Shown here: one piece after another, positions 9,665 through 17,372 of the stretch
How the letters are laid out: each line of letters begins with the position of its first letter
Position numbering within the stretch: the first letter of the stretch is position 1
NCBI GenBank assembly: GCA_016195405.1
Contig: JACPZP010000210.1
Coordinates: forward strand, 53,333-117,332
Source: Planctomycetota bacterium
GTDB taxonomy: Bacteria > Planctomycetota > Planctomycetia > Gemmatales > Gemmataceae
Length of the DNA: 64,000 nt
Direction of reading: 5' to 3'
Made by a program: the position numbers and the translations under genes
Notes under the pieces: generated by a model
Seen by the model: the letters and a program-made list of their open reading frames with translations, nothing else
Databases searched by the model: none
Told to the model about the DNA's origin: nothing

Positions 9665-10024
9665 TCAGAACCTCCACGCATTCAAGCTGTGAACTGGGCC
9701 GGCGATTGGGACGCCTGCAGCCACTACGTTGGCAATGGCTCGGACTAACTCGGCATTGGACATGTCTTTCGTTGGATCATTGTCCTGGTAAACGATGAAA
9801 ATGCCGGAGTGGTCAGGATTCATCTCGTGCAACTCGACAAAGTCCCTTGCATTCTTCGTAAGAAGAACGAGACTATTGGCTATGGCATACTCGAAATGAA
9901 CAGGATCTTCTTGTTTGGACTTACCGGCTTCGGGAGGAGTTACTACGTGATGGCCGGCGTCGCGGAGCAGTTCGACAAGCTTCTTATGGTAGGCGCAATC
10001 GTCAAGATAGAGGCGGAGGCTCAA
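9665..10024 (-). CDS. DUF5615 family PIN-like protein (candidate toxin)
   Basis: A 119-residue protein with the PIN-like signature of DUF5615: an early acidic pair in LYLDDCAYHKKLVELLRDAG, a central D/H region, and LLTKNARDFVELHE. The family is generally regarded as the toxin half of a type II-like toxin-antitoxin pair. The likely start is the TTG at 10022-10024, overlapping the end of the DUF433-type gene by 23 bases, which is the usual tight coupling for such modules. No ATG is available near the N-terminus. Activity as an RNase is inferred only from the fold. Confidence 0.75.
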   Translation of the reverse strand: MSLRLYLDDCAYHKKLVELLRDAGHHVVTPPEAGKSKQEDPVHFEYAIANSLVLLTKNARDFVELHEMNPDHSGIFIVYQDNDPTKDMSNAELVRAIANVVAAGVPIAGPVHSLNAWRF

Positions 10025-10346
10025 GGCGGTACCCCCTGTCTCTCAGAAACTGCCGTTCCGTCGCCGCCTCACTCTCAATCAGCTTTTTGTTTTGCTCGTA
10101 GTAGGCGATCGCTTCCAAAATGGCCTCGATCGGCAAATCTAGGTTCGTGCTTGCTTGTTCCGGCGTTTCCTGATTGGCGATGAGAGTGCTGACAAGCTGC
10201 CCAACGGTGATGTTTCGAACTTTCAAATACAACTGCCGCCGCCAGGATTCCGGTCTAGATACAAGGTGCTTCCAAGCTCTGGTCGATCCGCTTGGGACCC
10301 CCGTCTGGTCCTGAGTTGCTTCGACAGCGTTCTCTATCTTCGACAT
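10002..10346 (-). CDS. DUF433-like protein, candidate antitoxin partner of the DUF5615 gene
   Basis: The 114-residue product starts at ATG 10344-10346, preceded by GAGAAG about five bases upstream; a longer frame extends to 10409. The middle resembles DUF433 proteins (ITVGQLVSTLIANQETPEQA, then LPIEAILEAIAYYEQNK), which pair with DUF5615 proteins. DUF433 proteins carry a helix-turn-helix and would bind DNA and the partner. The N-terminal 45 residues look less conserved. It is divergent from the aldo/keto reductase gene and overlaps the downstream toxin-like gene. Confidence 0.7.
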   Translation of the reverse strand: MSKIENAVEATQDQTGVPSGSTRAWKHLVSRPESWRRQLYLKVRNITVGQLVSTLIANQETPEQASTNLDLPIEAILEAIAYYEQNKKLIESEAATERQFLRDRGYRLEPPPLS

Positions 10347-10430
10347 CACGCTTCTCGATTCATTGCTGCGCTGCAAATACAGCTTACCCAAGGTTGCCAG
10401 TCTAACCAAGCCGAATCATATAATCCCTAC

Positions 10431-11420
10431 ATGAAAACCAAGCGTCTCGGCCGCACCGGGCTCAAGGTCTCGGAAATCTGCCTCGGTACCATGACGTTCG
10501 GCCACCAGTGTGACGAGAGGACCTCGTTCGCCATCATGGACAAGGCGGCGGAAAAGGGCGTGACCTTTCTTGACACCGCCGACGTCTACCCGGTGCCGCC
10601 GACTCCGGAGTCCGCCGGACGGACCGAGGAGATTGTGGGACGCTGGCTAAAGGGGCGCCGCGACCGGTTCGTGCTGGCCACCAAGTGCCGCATGCGCGTC
10701 GGCCACGGGCCCAATGACGAGGGCCTGTCTCGCCACCACATCCTGAAAGCCGTTGACGACAGCCTGCGGCGACTGCAGACCGATTACCTCGATCTCTATC
10801 AAACCCACAGCCCCGATCCCGATACTCCGCTGGACGAAACCCTGCGCGCTCTCGAAGATCTCGTGCGGCAGGGCAAGGCGCGTTATCTTGGCTGCTCGAA
10901 CTATCCGGCCTGGCAGGTCGCCCTTACGCTTGGCATCTCGGAGAAGCATAGCTGGGCGCGGTTCGATTGCGTGCAGCCGCGCTACAATTTGCTCTATCGT
11001 GAAATCGAAAATGAGCTGTTGCCATTGTGCCGCGACCAGGGAATCGGCGTCATCCCATACAATCCGCTTGCCGGCGGCTTTCTTTCAGGCAAGTATCCAA
11101 CGCTCGAGGCGCCGTCGCCGGGAACGCGCTTCAGCCTCGGTAAAACGGGCGAGCTTTATCGCAAGCGCTATTGGCAACAAGCTCAATTCGAAGCCGTCCA
11201 AGAGCTGAAAAGGGCTTTGACGCCGAGCGGCCGTTCGCTGGTGCAGATTGCCATCGCCTGGGTGCTGGCCCAGCCGGGAATCACCAGCGCCATCGTCGGC
11301 GCCAGCAAGCCCGAGCAACTTGACGACACGCTTGCCGCCGTGACTCTGACCCTGACGCCGGAAGACTTGGAAGCTTGCAACGAGGCTTGGTACCGATTGC
11401 CACGAGAAAATAGCCACTAG
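10431..11420 (+). CDS. Aldo/keto reductase
   Basis: A 329-residue NADP-dependent oxidoreductase of the (beta/alpha)8 aldo/keto reductase superfamily. The catalytic tetrad is visible: Asp in FLDTADVY, Tyr in the same motif, Lys in VLATKCRM and His in LYQTHSPDPD. The C-terminal cofactor-binding segment is IVGASKPEQLDDTL. The frame is open from 10155, but the ATG at 10431 (MKTKRLGRTGLKVSEICLGT) matches the family N-terminus. Substrate is not predictable. It is followed 27 bases later by kbl and may be co-transcribed. Confidence 0.93.
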   Translation: MKTKRLGRTGLKVSEICLGTMTFGHQCDERTSFAIMDKAAEKGVTFLDTADVYPVPPTPESAGRTEEIVGRWLKGRRDRFVLATKCRMRVGHGPNDEGLSRHHILKAVDDSLRRLQTDYLDLYQTHSPDPDTPLDETLRALEDLVRQGKARYLGCSNYPAWQVALTLGISEKHSWARFDCVQPRYNLLYREIENELLPLCRDQGIGVIPYNPLAGGFLSGKYPTLEAPSPGTRFSLGKTGELYRKRYWQQAQFEAVQELKRALTPSGRSLVQIAIAWVLAQPGITSAIVGASKPEQLDDTLAAVTLTLTPEDLEACNEAWYRLPRENSH

Positions 11421-11447
11421 TAGCTGTGCCAAGGTAAGGAGTCCACC

Positions 11448-12635
11448 ATGAGCGATCGACGACTGCGCAACTTCTTGCGGACGCAACTCGACGACGTCAA
11501 GAACAAGGGCCTTTACAAAACCGAACGCCAAATCCAAGGCCCGCAAGGGTCGGCCATCCGTGTCGCCGGACGCGAGGTCATCAATTTCTGCGCCAACAAC
11601 TATTTGGGCCTCGCTAATCACCCCGCCATCGTCGAAGCCGCCATGGACGGCCTGCGCCGCTACGGCTACGGCATGGCGTCGGTCCGCTTCATCTGCGGCA
11701 CTCAGGACGCTCACAAGGGCCTCGAACAAGCCATCTCCAGCTTCTTTGAGAAGGACGACGCCATTCTTTACAGCTCCTGTTGGGACGCCAACGGCGGCCT
11801 CTTCGAAACCATTCTCAACGAAGATGACACCGTTCTTTCGGATGAGCTGAACCACGCCAGCATCATCGATGGCGTCCGGCTCTGCAAGGCGAAGCGCTTT
11901 CGCTACAAGAATTGCAACACGGACGACCTGGCCCATGGACTCAAGGAAACGAGGGGATGCCGATTCCGCCTGATCGCCACGGACGGAGTCTTTTCGATGG
12001 ACGGCTCGCTGGCGCCGTTGGCTCAGATTTGCGAATTGGCCGACCTGTACGACGCGATTGTCATGGTCGACGACAGCCATGCGACCGGCATCCTCGGTCC
12101 GGGCGGTCGCGGCACGGCCGAGCATAGCGGTGTCTTGAACCGCATTGATATCCTGACCAGCACGCTCGGCAAAACGCTGGGCGGGGCTGCCGGCGGGTTC
12201 ACCTGTGCCGGCGCGGAGGTCGTGGACATGCTCCGGCAGCGCTCGCGGCCTTATTTATTCTCAAACTCCCTGCCGCCGCCCATCATCGCCGCGGCGACGA
12301 AAGCGCTCGAGATGATCGCCGCCAGCACCGCACTACGCGATCGGCTTCACGCGAACGCCCGCAAATTGCGCTCCGGATTGGAGGCAGCGGGCTTTACCGT
12401 CAAGCCTGGCCAACATCCTATCCTGCCGGTAATGCTCGGCGACGCCGCCTTGGCGTCCAAAATGGCCGACAGCCTGTTGGAAAAAGGGATCTACGTCATC
12501 GGCTTCAGCTACCCCGTCGTGCCGCAAGGCCAGGCACGGATTCGCATCCAACTTTCCGCGGCGCACACGGACGAGCAGCTCGATAAGGCGATCGCGGCGT
12601 TTACGGAGGTGGGGAAGGAGTTGGGTGTTGTGTAG
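11448..12635 (+). CDS. kbl: Glycine C-acetyltransferase (2-amino-3-ketobutyrate CoA ligase)
   Basis: This 395-residue PLP enzyme of the alpha-oxoamine synthase family cleaves 2-amino-3-oxobutyrate with CoA to glycine and acetyl-CoA in threonine degradation. Visible features include the substrate/CoA region FCANNYLGLANHP, the PLP-contacting VDDSHATGILG and the Schiff-base lysine segment TSTLGKTLGGAAGG. The N-terminal LRTQLDDVKNKGLYKTERQI is characteristic of Kbl rather than BioF. An AAGGAG site precedes the ATG with good spacing. No threonine dehydrogenase gene lies next to it. Confidence 0.93.
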   Translation: MSDRRLRNFLRTQLDDVKNKGLYKTERQIQGPQGSAIRVAGREVINFCANNYLGLANHPAIVEAAMDGLRRYGYGMASVRFICGTQDAHKGLEQAISSFFEKDDAILYSSCWDANGGLFETILNEDDTVLSDELNHASIIDGVRLCKAKRFRYKNCNTDDLAHGLKETRGCRFRLIATDGVFSMDGSLAPLAQICELADLYDAIVMVDDSHATGILGPGGRGTAEHSGVLNRIDILTSTLGKTLGGAAGGFTCAGAEVVDMLRQRSRPYLFSNSLPPPIIAAATKALEMIAASTALRDRLHANARKLRSGLEAAGFTVKPGQHPILPVMLGDAALASKMADSLLEKGIYVIGFSYPVVPQGQARIRIQLSAAHTDEQLDKAIAAFTEVGKELGVV

Positions 12636-12655
12636 AATGATTGAGGAGGGAAAAA

Positions 12656-12853
12656 ATGAAGTTCAAGATCGCGCTTTATCCATCGGACGAAGGCTTTGCC
12701 GTTTGCGTGCCCGCTTTACCCGGGTGCTGGTCTCAAGGGGCGACAAAAGAAGAGGCTCTTGCGAACATTGAGATCGCCATCCGCGAGTATCTGGGCGCGG
12801 AGATCGAGCAGACCGAAGAAGCTGAATTCCGAGAGATTGAAGTCGTGGTCTAA
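12656..12853 (+). CDS. hicB: HicB family antitoxin (short form)
   Basis: A 65-residue protein matching the partial RNase H-like HicB/UPF0150 fold: DEGFAVCVPALPGCWSQG, then TKEEALANIEIAIREYL. It lacks the C-terminal DNA-binding domain found in longer HicB proteins. A GAGGAGGG ribosome-binding site precedes the ATG; an in-frame TTG a few codons upstream is an unlikely alternative. The gene follows kbl by 20 bases and is followed two bases later by hicA, so it is probably co-transcribed with both. It should neutralise HicA by direct binding. Confidence 0.88.
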   Translation: MKFKIALYPSDEGFAVCVPALPGCWSQGATKEEALANIEIAIREYLGAEIEQTEEAEFREIEVVV

Positions 12854-12855
12854 CC

Positions 12856-13068
12856 ATGCCGAAACTGCCAGGCATTAACCACCTTGATGCGGTACGGGCT
12901 TTGGAAAAGGTCGGGTTCCGCATCTTGCGGCAGGGCAAACACATTGTGATGACGGATGGCACGCACAAGGTTACGATTCCACGGCATAATCCGGTCAACG
13001 CTATCACCATGGGCGGAATTGTCCGCGAAGCCGGATTGTCGAACGATGAATTTCGCAAATTGGTTTGA
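12856..13068 (+). CDS. hicA: HicA family mRNA interferase toxin
   Basis: The 70-residue product has the HicA double-stranded-RNA-binding-like fold: GFRILRQGKHIVMTDG contains the expected catalytic histidine, and the C-terminal half carries PRHNPVNAITMGGIVREAGL. HicA toxins cleave mRNA independently of the ribosome. Only two bases separate it from hicB. The antitoxin gene comes first, the reverse of the classical hicA-hicB order but found in other genomes. The residues expected for activity are present, so the module looks intact. Confidence 0.88.
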   Translation: MPKLPGINHLDAVRALEKVGFRILRQGKHIVMTDGTHKVTIPRHNPVNAITMGGIVREAGLSNDEFRKLV

Positions 13069-13094
13069 TAACGTTCGACACGTGTTCTGGGGAA

Positions 13095-14174
13095 TTATAA
13101 AAGCGCTTCTTCAATCCACCCGCCGCCCAGCACGCGATCGCCGTCATAGAAAACCACGGCCTGTCCTGGGGTGATAGCGCTCTGCGGCTCTGCAAATCGA
13201 ACGACCGCACCGTCGTCTCCATTCACTTCCACCAGCGCCGGAGCGGCCGTATGGCGATATCGAATCTTGGCCTCGCAGCGAAAGCCGGTCGTCGGCCGAT
13301 CGATCAACCAATTCACTCGCGACGCCTGCAAACCCGCAGCGAGCAGTTCTTCCTTGTCGCCGATTACGACTTCGTGCGTCTCCGGAACGATGTCGAGCAC
13401 ATAGCGCCGGCTCGCGGATCCGAAACCCAAGCCTTTGCGTTGGCCGATGGTGAATTTTTCGAAGCCGTCGTGCGGGCCCAGGACCTTTCCCGAAGTGTCA
13501 ACGATGTTGCCCGCGGTCGTCAGTTCAGGGCGGCGCTTGCGGATGAAAGCGGCATGATCCTGGTCCGGCACAAAACAAATTTCCACGCTGTCCGGCTTGT
13601 CCGCGACTCCTAGGATCGCTTCCCTCGCAGTAGAGCGCACTTCCTCCTTGTGAAGGCCGCCGATTGGAAACAGCAGGTGCCCCAATACGCTTCGACGCAG
13701 GCCGAAGAGCACGTACGACTGATCCTTGCCCGCGTCTACAGCACGACGCAACTCGGGTTCGGCGTCGCCTGCCACGATCTGCGCGTAATGTCCGGTTGCG
13801 ATGAAGTCCGCGCCGAGCTGCTTGCCGTAGGACCAGAGCTTGCCGAATTTGAGCCAGTTATTGCAGACCACGCAGGGGTTGGGAGTGCGGCCGACCGCGT
13901 ATTCATCGATGAAATAATCGATGATGCGATTGAAGTCGCTTTCAAAATCGAGGGCGTGGAACGGAATATCGAGCCGATCGGCCACGCGGCGGGCGTCGGA
14001 GGCGTCACTGGCCGAGCAGCAGCCTTTCTTGTGAGAAGGGGTATCATCGTCGGGTCCATGCGCGCCCGTGCGCATGAACAGGCCCACGACTTCGTAGCCC
14101 TGCTTCTTCAAGATATAGGCCGCGACGGAGCTGTCGACGCCGCCGCTCATGGCCAAAACGACACGACCCGGCAT
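13095..14174 (-). CDS. mnmA: tRNA-specific 2-thiouridylase MnmA
   Basis: This 359-residue enzyme inserts sulfur at C2 of wobble uridine 34 in tRNA(Lys/Glu/Gln). It has the PP-loop SGGVDSS near the N-terminus, the SASDASDARRVADRL segment, the catalytic cysteine in TPNPCVVCN, a tRNA-contact GHYAQI and the second catalytic cysteine in VEICFVPD. A longer frame opens at 14360, but the ATG at 14172-14174 has GGAGG seven bases upstream and matches family N-termini. It lies 34 bases downstream of the TSUP gene on the same strand. Confidence 0.95.
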   Translation of the reverse strand: MPGRVVLAMSGGVDSSVAAYILKKQGYEVVGLFMRTGAHGPDDDTPSHKKGCCSASDASDARRVADRLDIPFHALDFESDFNRIIDYFIDEYAVGRTPNPCVVCNNWLKFGKLWSYGKQLGADFIATGHYAQIVAGDAEPELRRAVDAGKDQSYVLFGLRRSVLGHLLFPIGGLHKEEVRSTAREAILGVADKPDSVEICFVPDQDHAAFIRKRRPELTTAGNIVDTSGKVLGPHDGFEKFTIGQRKGLGFGSASRRYVLDIVPETHEVVIGDKEELLAAGLQASRVNWLIDRPTTGFRCEAKIRYRHTAAPALVEVNGDDGAVVRFAEPQSAITPGQAVVFYDGDRVLGGGWIEEALL

Positions 14175-14208
14175 GAAAATTCCTCCCTTCTCAGTATAGC
14201 GAGGGAGG

Positions 14209-14988
14209 CTATCGCCTGGACTCCGGATTCGCGCCGTATCTGTCCCAAAAGAAGTACGCCGCCAAACCGAAACCAATGACGATGACGATCCAGCGCACAT
14301 ACACCGGCTTAAGCTTGAGCGCAAGCCGGGCGCCGACGTAACCGCCCACGATGGCGGCAACCATCATCGCCAAGGCGTGCGGCCACGACACCTGGCCTTG
14401 AACTACAAAGACGACAGCGGCGACGCAGTTGATGCAGAAGGCGAGCCAAGTCTTTAAGGCATTGACTTCGTGAATGTCGGCCAGGTCGAGGAAAGCAAGC
14501 GAGCTGAGCATGAGGATGCCGATGCCAGCCCCGAAGTAACCTCCGTAGATCGCAACCAGGAACTGGAACACGATGATGCCGGCCAGCGTCCATGCCTTTG
14601 GCTTCCCCTGATGTGCGCGTCGTAGAGATTTGCCGATTGTGGGTTGCAGCAGAAAGAGGATGGCGGCGCCGAGCACGAGCCAAGGGATCAGGTCCTCGAA
14701 AACCTTATCGGGCATTAGCGTGACTAAGAGGGTGCCGGACGCCCCGCCGAGAATGCTGGGAATCGTGAGGAGAATGATCCAGCGCTTGCTCGCCGCCACT
14801 TTCTTGCGATAGCCCCAGGCGCTTGCGATGGAGCCGGGAAAAAGGGCGACGGTGCTGGTGCCATTGGCCATCACCGGCGCCACAACAGCCAGAAGGGCGG
14901 GAAAGGTCAGCAACGTGCCGCCGCCGGCGATGGCGTTTTGCATGCCTGCAGCCAGGGCGGTCAGGCACAGCCAGAGATAGATAAGCAT
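14209..14988 (-). CDS. TauE/SafE (TSUP) family membrane permease
   Basis: A 259-residue protein with about eight hydrophobic helices. The duplicated TSUP motif is recognisable in AAGMQNAIAGGGTLLTFPAL and in GGYFGAGIGILMLSSL. Family members export or import sulfite, sulfoacetate or related anions. The start lies inside the decayed toxin remnant at 14961-15065, so its promoter region has been remodelled by that debris. It probably forms a unit with mnmA; a shared sulfur theme is possible but not demonstrated. Confidence 0.88.
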   Translation of the reverse strand: MLIYLWLCLTALAAGMQNAIAGGGTLLTFPALLAVVAPVMANGTSTVALFPGSIASAWGYRKKVAASKRWIILLTIPSILGGASGTLLVTLMPDKVFEDLIPWLVLGAAILFLLQPTIGKSLRRAHQGKPKAWTLAGIIVFQFLVAIYGGYFGAGIGILMLSSLAFLDLADIHEVNALKTWLAFCINCVAAVVFVVQGQVSWPHALAMMVAAIVGGYVGARLALKLKPVYVRWIVIVIGFGLAAYFFWDRYGANPESRR

Positions 14989-15065
14989 GAACTCATTGAC
15001 AGAGTTTTCTTGCTTCTCACTTTTTTCAAATCACGAAGAAACGACTTGCTAAAGACGGTCTTCAT
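14961..15065 (-). pseudogene. Truncated RelE/ParE-type toxin remnant
   Basis: The ATG at 15063-15065 overlaps the stop of the preceding antitoxin remnant as ATGA. It reads MKTVFSKSFLRDLKKVRSKK before running into unrelated sequence and stopping after 34 codons at 14961. The opening is typical of RelE-like toxins (family length 85-95 residues), but the catalytic C-terminal half is absent and replaced by the start of the TSUP gene. Family assignment rests on about 22 residues and the coupling to an antitoxin-like gene. Confidence 0.55.
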
Positions 15066-15271
15066 GATTTACTTTGGAGCACGCGAAATACTTCGTCCCT
15101 AGTCGCCGATTTGCCATTTTTCCCTTGACGGATGGCTTCGGAGAGAGCGAAATCCTCCAGAGCATCCGCGAGGATTTCCTTGAATAAATCCCGCTGCTCT
15201 ACCATCGTTTCAACCAAGGCGTCCTTGACCGCCTGCTTGAGCCCGGCTCACAGATTCTTCGGCCTTGCCAC
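15062..15271 (-). pseudogene. Antitoxin-like gene remnant upstream of the truncated RelE-type toxin
   Basis: On the minus strand a GTG at 15269-15271 with a GAGGGAAG-type site upstream starts a frame that meets an in-frame TGA at codon 8 (15248-15250). The same frame then reads LKQAVKDALVETMVEQRDLF, followed by KEILADALEDFALSEAIRQG and a basic tail to 15062. This resembles small helical antitoxins that sit before RelE-type toxins. Re-initiation at ATG 15205 would give 47 residues. The nonsense codon and the broken toxin suggest the whole module is decaying. Confidence 0.5.
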
Positions 15272-15436
15272 AGTTCTTCCCTCTCGTCAGATGGCTTCTT
15301 CCGATTCCGCTCCCCGGTTCCGGCTTCCATGCACCATGCCGCGAGCATGCCGTGAAGTTCCCTCATTATAGCGAAATGAACTGCACGCGAAGTCCAACGA
15401 TTGCAACACTATGTCAGCGCCGCCGCGTAAGTTATA
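15272..15436. other. Non-coding stretch upstream of rsgA
   Basis: No credible gene or RNA was seen here. A plus-strand open frame across 15132-15371 has no family resemblance and runs over the antitoxin remnant. The 3' part should hold the rsgA promoter. Confidence 0.4.
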
Positions 15437-15445
15437 ATGCGTCCC

Positions 15446-16579
15446 ATGTCCAAAAAGAAGAAAACCCGCATCGAGCTGCGCAAGAACCGCTCCAAGCCAC
15501 CGCGCGACAAGGGCTGGACCAGCGGCTTTCAAACGCACGGCTACCACGACGAGGCCACGCTGGCGAACGAGCGCGTCCGAGCCAAGGGGGACCTGTCGCG
15601 AAAACGCACCATCGTCCAAGATGAAACGGCGGGCGATGAATCCATGCCCGCCGTCGCTTCGTCCGAGTGTATCCCGGGGCGGGTTCTTCGCGTTCACGGC
15701 TTGTCGAGCGTGGTGGAGGCGGAAAACGGCCGGCAGTTTCGCTGCGCCGTTCGCCGACTGCTCAAAAATCTGGCCACCGACGAGCGCAGCATTGTGGCCA
15801 CCGGCGACCGCGTTTGGATTCGACCATCCTTAAACGACGAAGGCTTCATCGAGCGCGTCGAGCCGCGCCACGGCGTCCTGACAAGGGCCTCGCGCGGCCG
15901 AGAACACGTGCTCGTCGCCAACGTCGATCAGGTTGTGATCGTCATGTCTTTGGCCGAGCCCGCCTTCAAACCGCACCTCGTGGACCGCTATCTTGCCAGC
16001 GCCGCCCAGGGAGGCCTGGCCGCCATCGTCTGTCTCAATAAGGCCGACCTGGTCGATCCCGTCGAGTTTCAGCCCGCGGTCGGTCTTTATAGCCAGCTTG
16101 GAATACGGACGCTCTTGACAAGTTCAAAGACAGGCCTGGGCATCGAACGGCTGCACAAGCTCTTGAAAGACCGTCAGACCGTGTTCTCGGGGCAAAGCGG
16201 CGTCGGCAAATCGTCTCTCCTCAACGTCATTCAGCCGGAGCTAGGCCTGCACGTGCGCGAGGTCAGCGAGGTCACCGAAAAAGGCCGGCACACGACGACG
16301 ACCGCCGAACTCCTCAAGCTCGAAGGCGGCGGCTGGGTCGTCGACACGCCCGGCATTCGCCAATTCGCGCTGTGGGACATCCGGCCCGAAGAAGTCGAAG
16401 GCTTTTTCATCGAGTTCCATCCCTACGTCCCGTTGTGCGCTTTCCCCGACTGCACGCACACACACGAGGAGCCTTGCGCCGTCAAAGCCGCAGTTCAGAA
16501 GCGGCAAATTAGCGACCAGCGCTACATGAGTTACCTTGGGCTTTTCACCGGGCGAATGGAAGAGATCCGCGAGGAGTGA
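15446..16579 (+). CDS. rsgA: Ribosome small subunit-dependent GTPase A (RsgA)
   Basis: A circularly permuted GTPase that assists late maturation of the 30S subunit. The permuted motif order is visible: G4 CLNKADLVDP, G5 TSSKTGLG, G1 FSGQSGVGKSSLLN, then G3 VDTPGIRQF. The C-terminal zinc-binding region is CAFPDCTHTHEEPCAVKAAV. An OB-fold covers roughly residues 75-145. The protein has an N-terminal extension of about 70 residues rich in lysine and arginine (MSKKKKTRIELRKNRSKPPR) that may contact rRNA. The ATG at 15446 is preferred; an ATG three codons earlier (15437) is equally readable. Confidence 0.94.
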   Translation: MSKKKKTRIELRKNRSKPPRDKGWTSGFQTHGYHDEATLANERVRAKGDLSRKRTIVQDETAGDESMPAVASSECIPGRVLRVHGLSSVVEAENGRQFRCAVRRLLKNLATDERSIVATGDRVWIRPSLNDEGFIERVEPRHGVLTRASRGREHVLVANVDQVVIVMSLAEPAFKPHLVDRYLASAAQGGLAAIVCLNKADLVDPVEFQPAVGLYSQLGIRTLLTSSKTGLGIERLHKLLKDRQTVFSGQSGVGKSSLLNVIQPELGLHVREVSEVTEKGRHTTTTAELLKLEGGGWVVDTPGIRQFALWDIRPEEVEGFFIEFHPYVPLCAFPDCTHTHEEPCAVKAAVQKRQISDQRYMSYLGLFTGRMEEIREE

Positions 16580-16655
16580 TCTCAGAGCTTTCCGTCCCCG
16601 CAGTGGCTCGTGACCTATACTTCGGAGGGTATTTTGCGAAACGAAGGGCCCTTCG

Positions 16656-17372
16656 ATGATCCTGTCTCTCGCGGCGTTTTTTGGTTGCTCGGTCCTGGTG
16701 TATTTCGTGATTGCCTGGGCTCACGGCACTCCGGCATCCTCCATCAATAGGAAGGAACCCGATCCTGGGCAAGTCGGCATACTTCAAGTTCCAGCCACTC
16801 CGCTCTCCGGGCACTTTCGTCGCAACGTCCTGCCCAATTTTAGCCTTCGAAGTCTAACGGCCCTGGATCCGGACCGGCTCGCGTTTCGCTTCGATGCCAA
16901 GGCTAAAATCGGCGGCATCGTCAGCCTCGTCGCTGGCGCCTTCCTTCTTAGCCCACTGACCGCGTTTTCTTCCTTCGAGGAACGGGCTCAGGCGGGAGCG
17001 ATTTTGTTGGTCTTCCACGGCTTCGGAGGCTTGGCATTCACGCTGTCGGGGCTCTATATCCTGCTTAACTTCGGCGCCGTCTGTTTCGATCGGGCTCAAG
17101 GCCAAATGATCATCCGCGGCATCTTCGGGCGCCGCCAACTGGATCTTGAGCGCATCAAGGCCGTGCAGCTCGTTTCCGGAGGCCGCCATCTTTCCGACGG
17201 GGAAGAATACGAATCGTTCCAGGTGAATCTGGTGCTGGATGATCCCGCCGAGCCGCGCCGAAACCTTTTGGATCATCACGAGCTGGAGGAAATGCGGAAG
17301 TCGGCGTGCGAATTGGCGGGATTCCTGCAAGTGCCGCTGATCGCACAGGTCGATCAAAACTCTTCCAAATAG
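16656..17372 (+). CDS. Conserved hypothetical membrane protein with PH-like region
   Basis: The 238-residue product has a first hydrophobic segment (MILSLAAFFGCSVLVYFVIA), two more around residues 88-105 and 125-150, and a soluble C-terminal region. That region (GQMIIRGIFGRRQLDLERIK onward) resembles bacterial PH-like domains found after paired membrane spans. It lies 76 bases after rsgA on the same strand and its 3' end overlaps the convergent speA gene by 19 bases. I do not recognise a named family. Confidence 0.7.
   Translation: MILSLAAFFGCSVLVYFVIAWAHGTPASSINRKEPDPGQVGILQVPATPLSGHFRRNVLPNFSLRSLTALDPDRLAFRFDAKAKIGGIVSLVAGAFLLSPLTAFSSFEERAQAGAILLVFHGFGGLAFTLSGLYILLNFGAVCFDRAQGQMIIRGIFGRRQLDLERIKAVQLVSGGRHLSDGEEYESFQVNLVLDDPAEPRRNLLDHHELEEMRKSACELAGFLQVPLIAQVDQNSSK

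Noticed and set aside
15132..15371. 79-residue plus-strand open frame
   Set aside because: It runs across the antitoxin remnant on the opposite strand and shows no family features.
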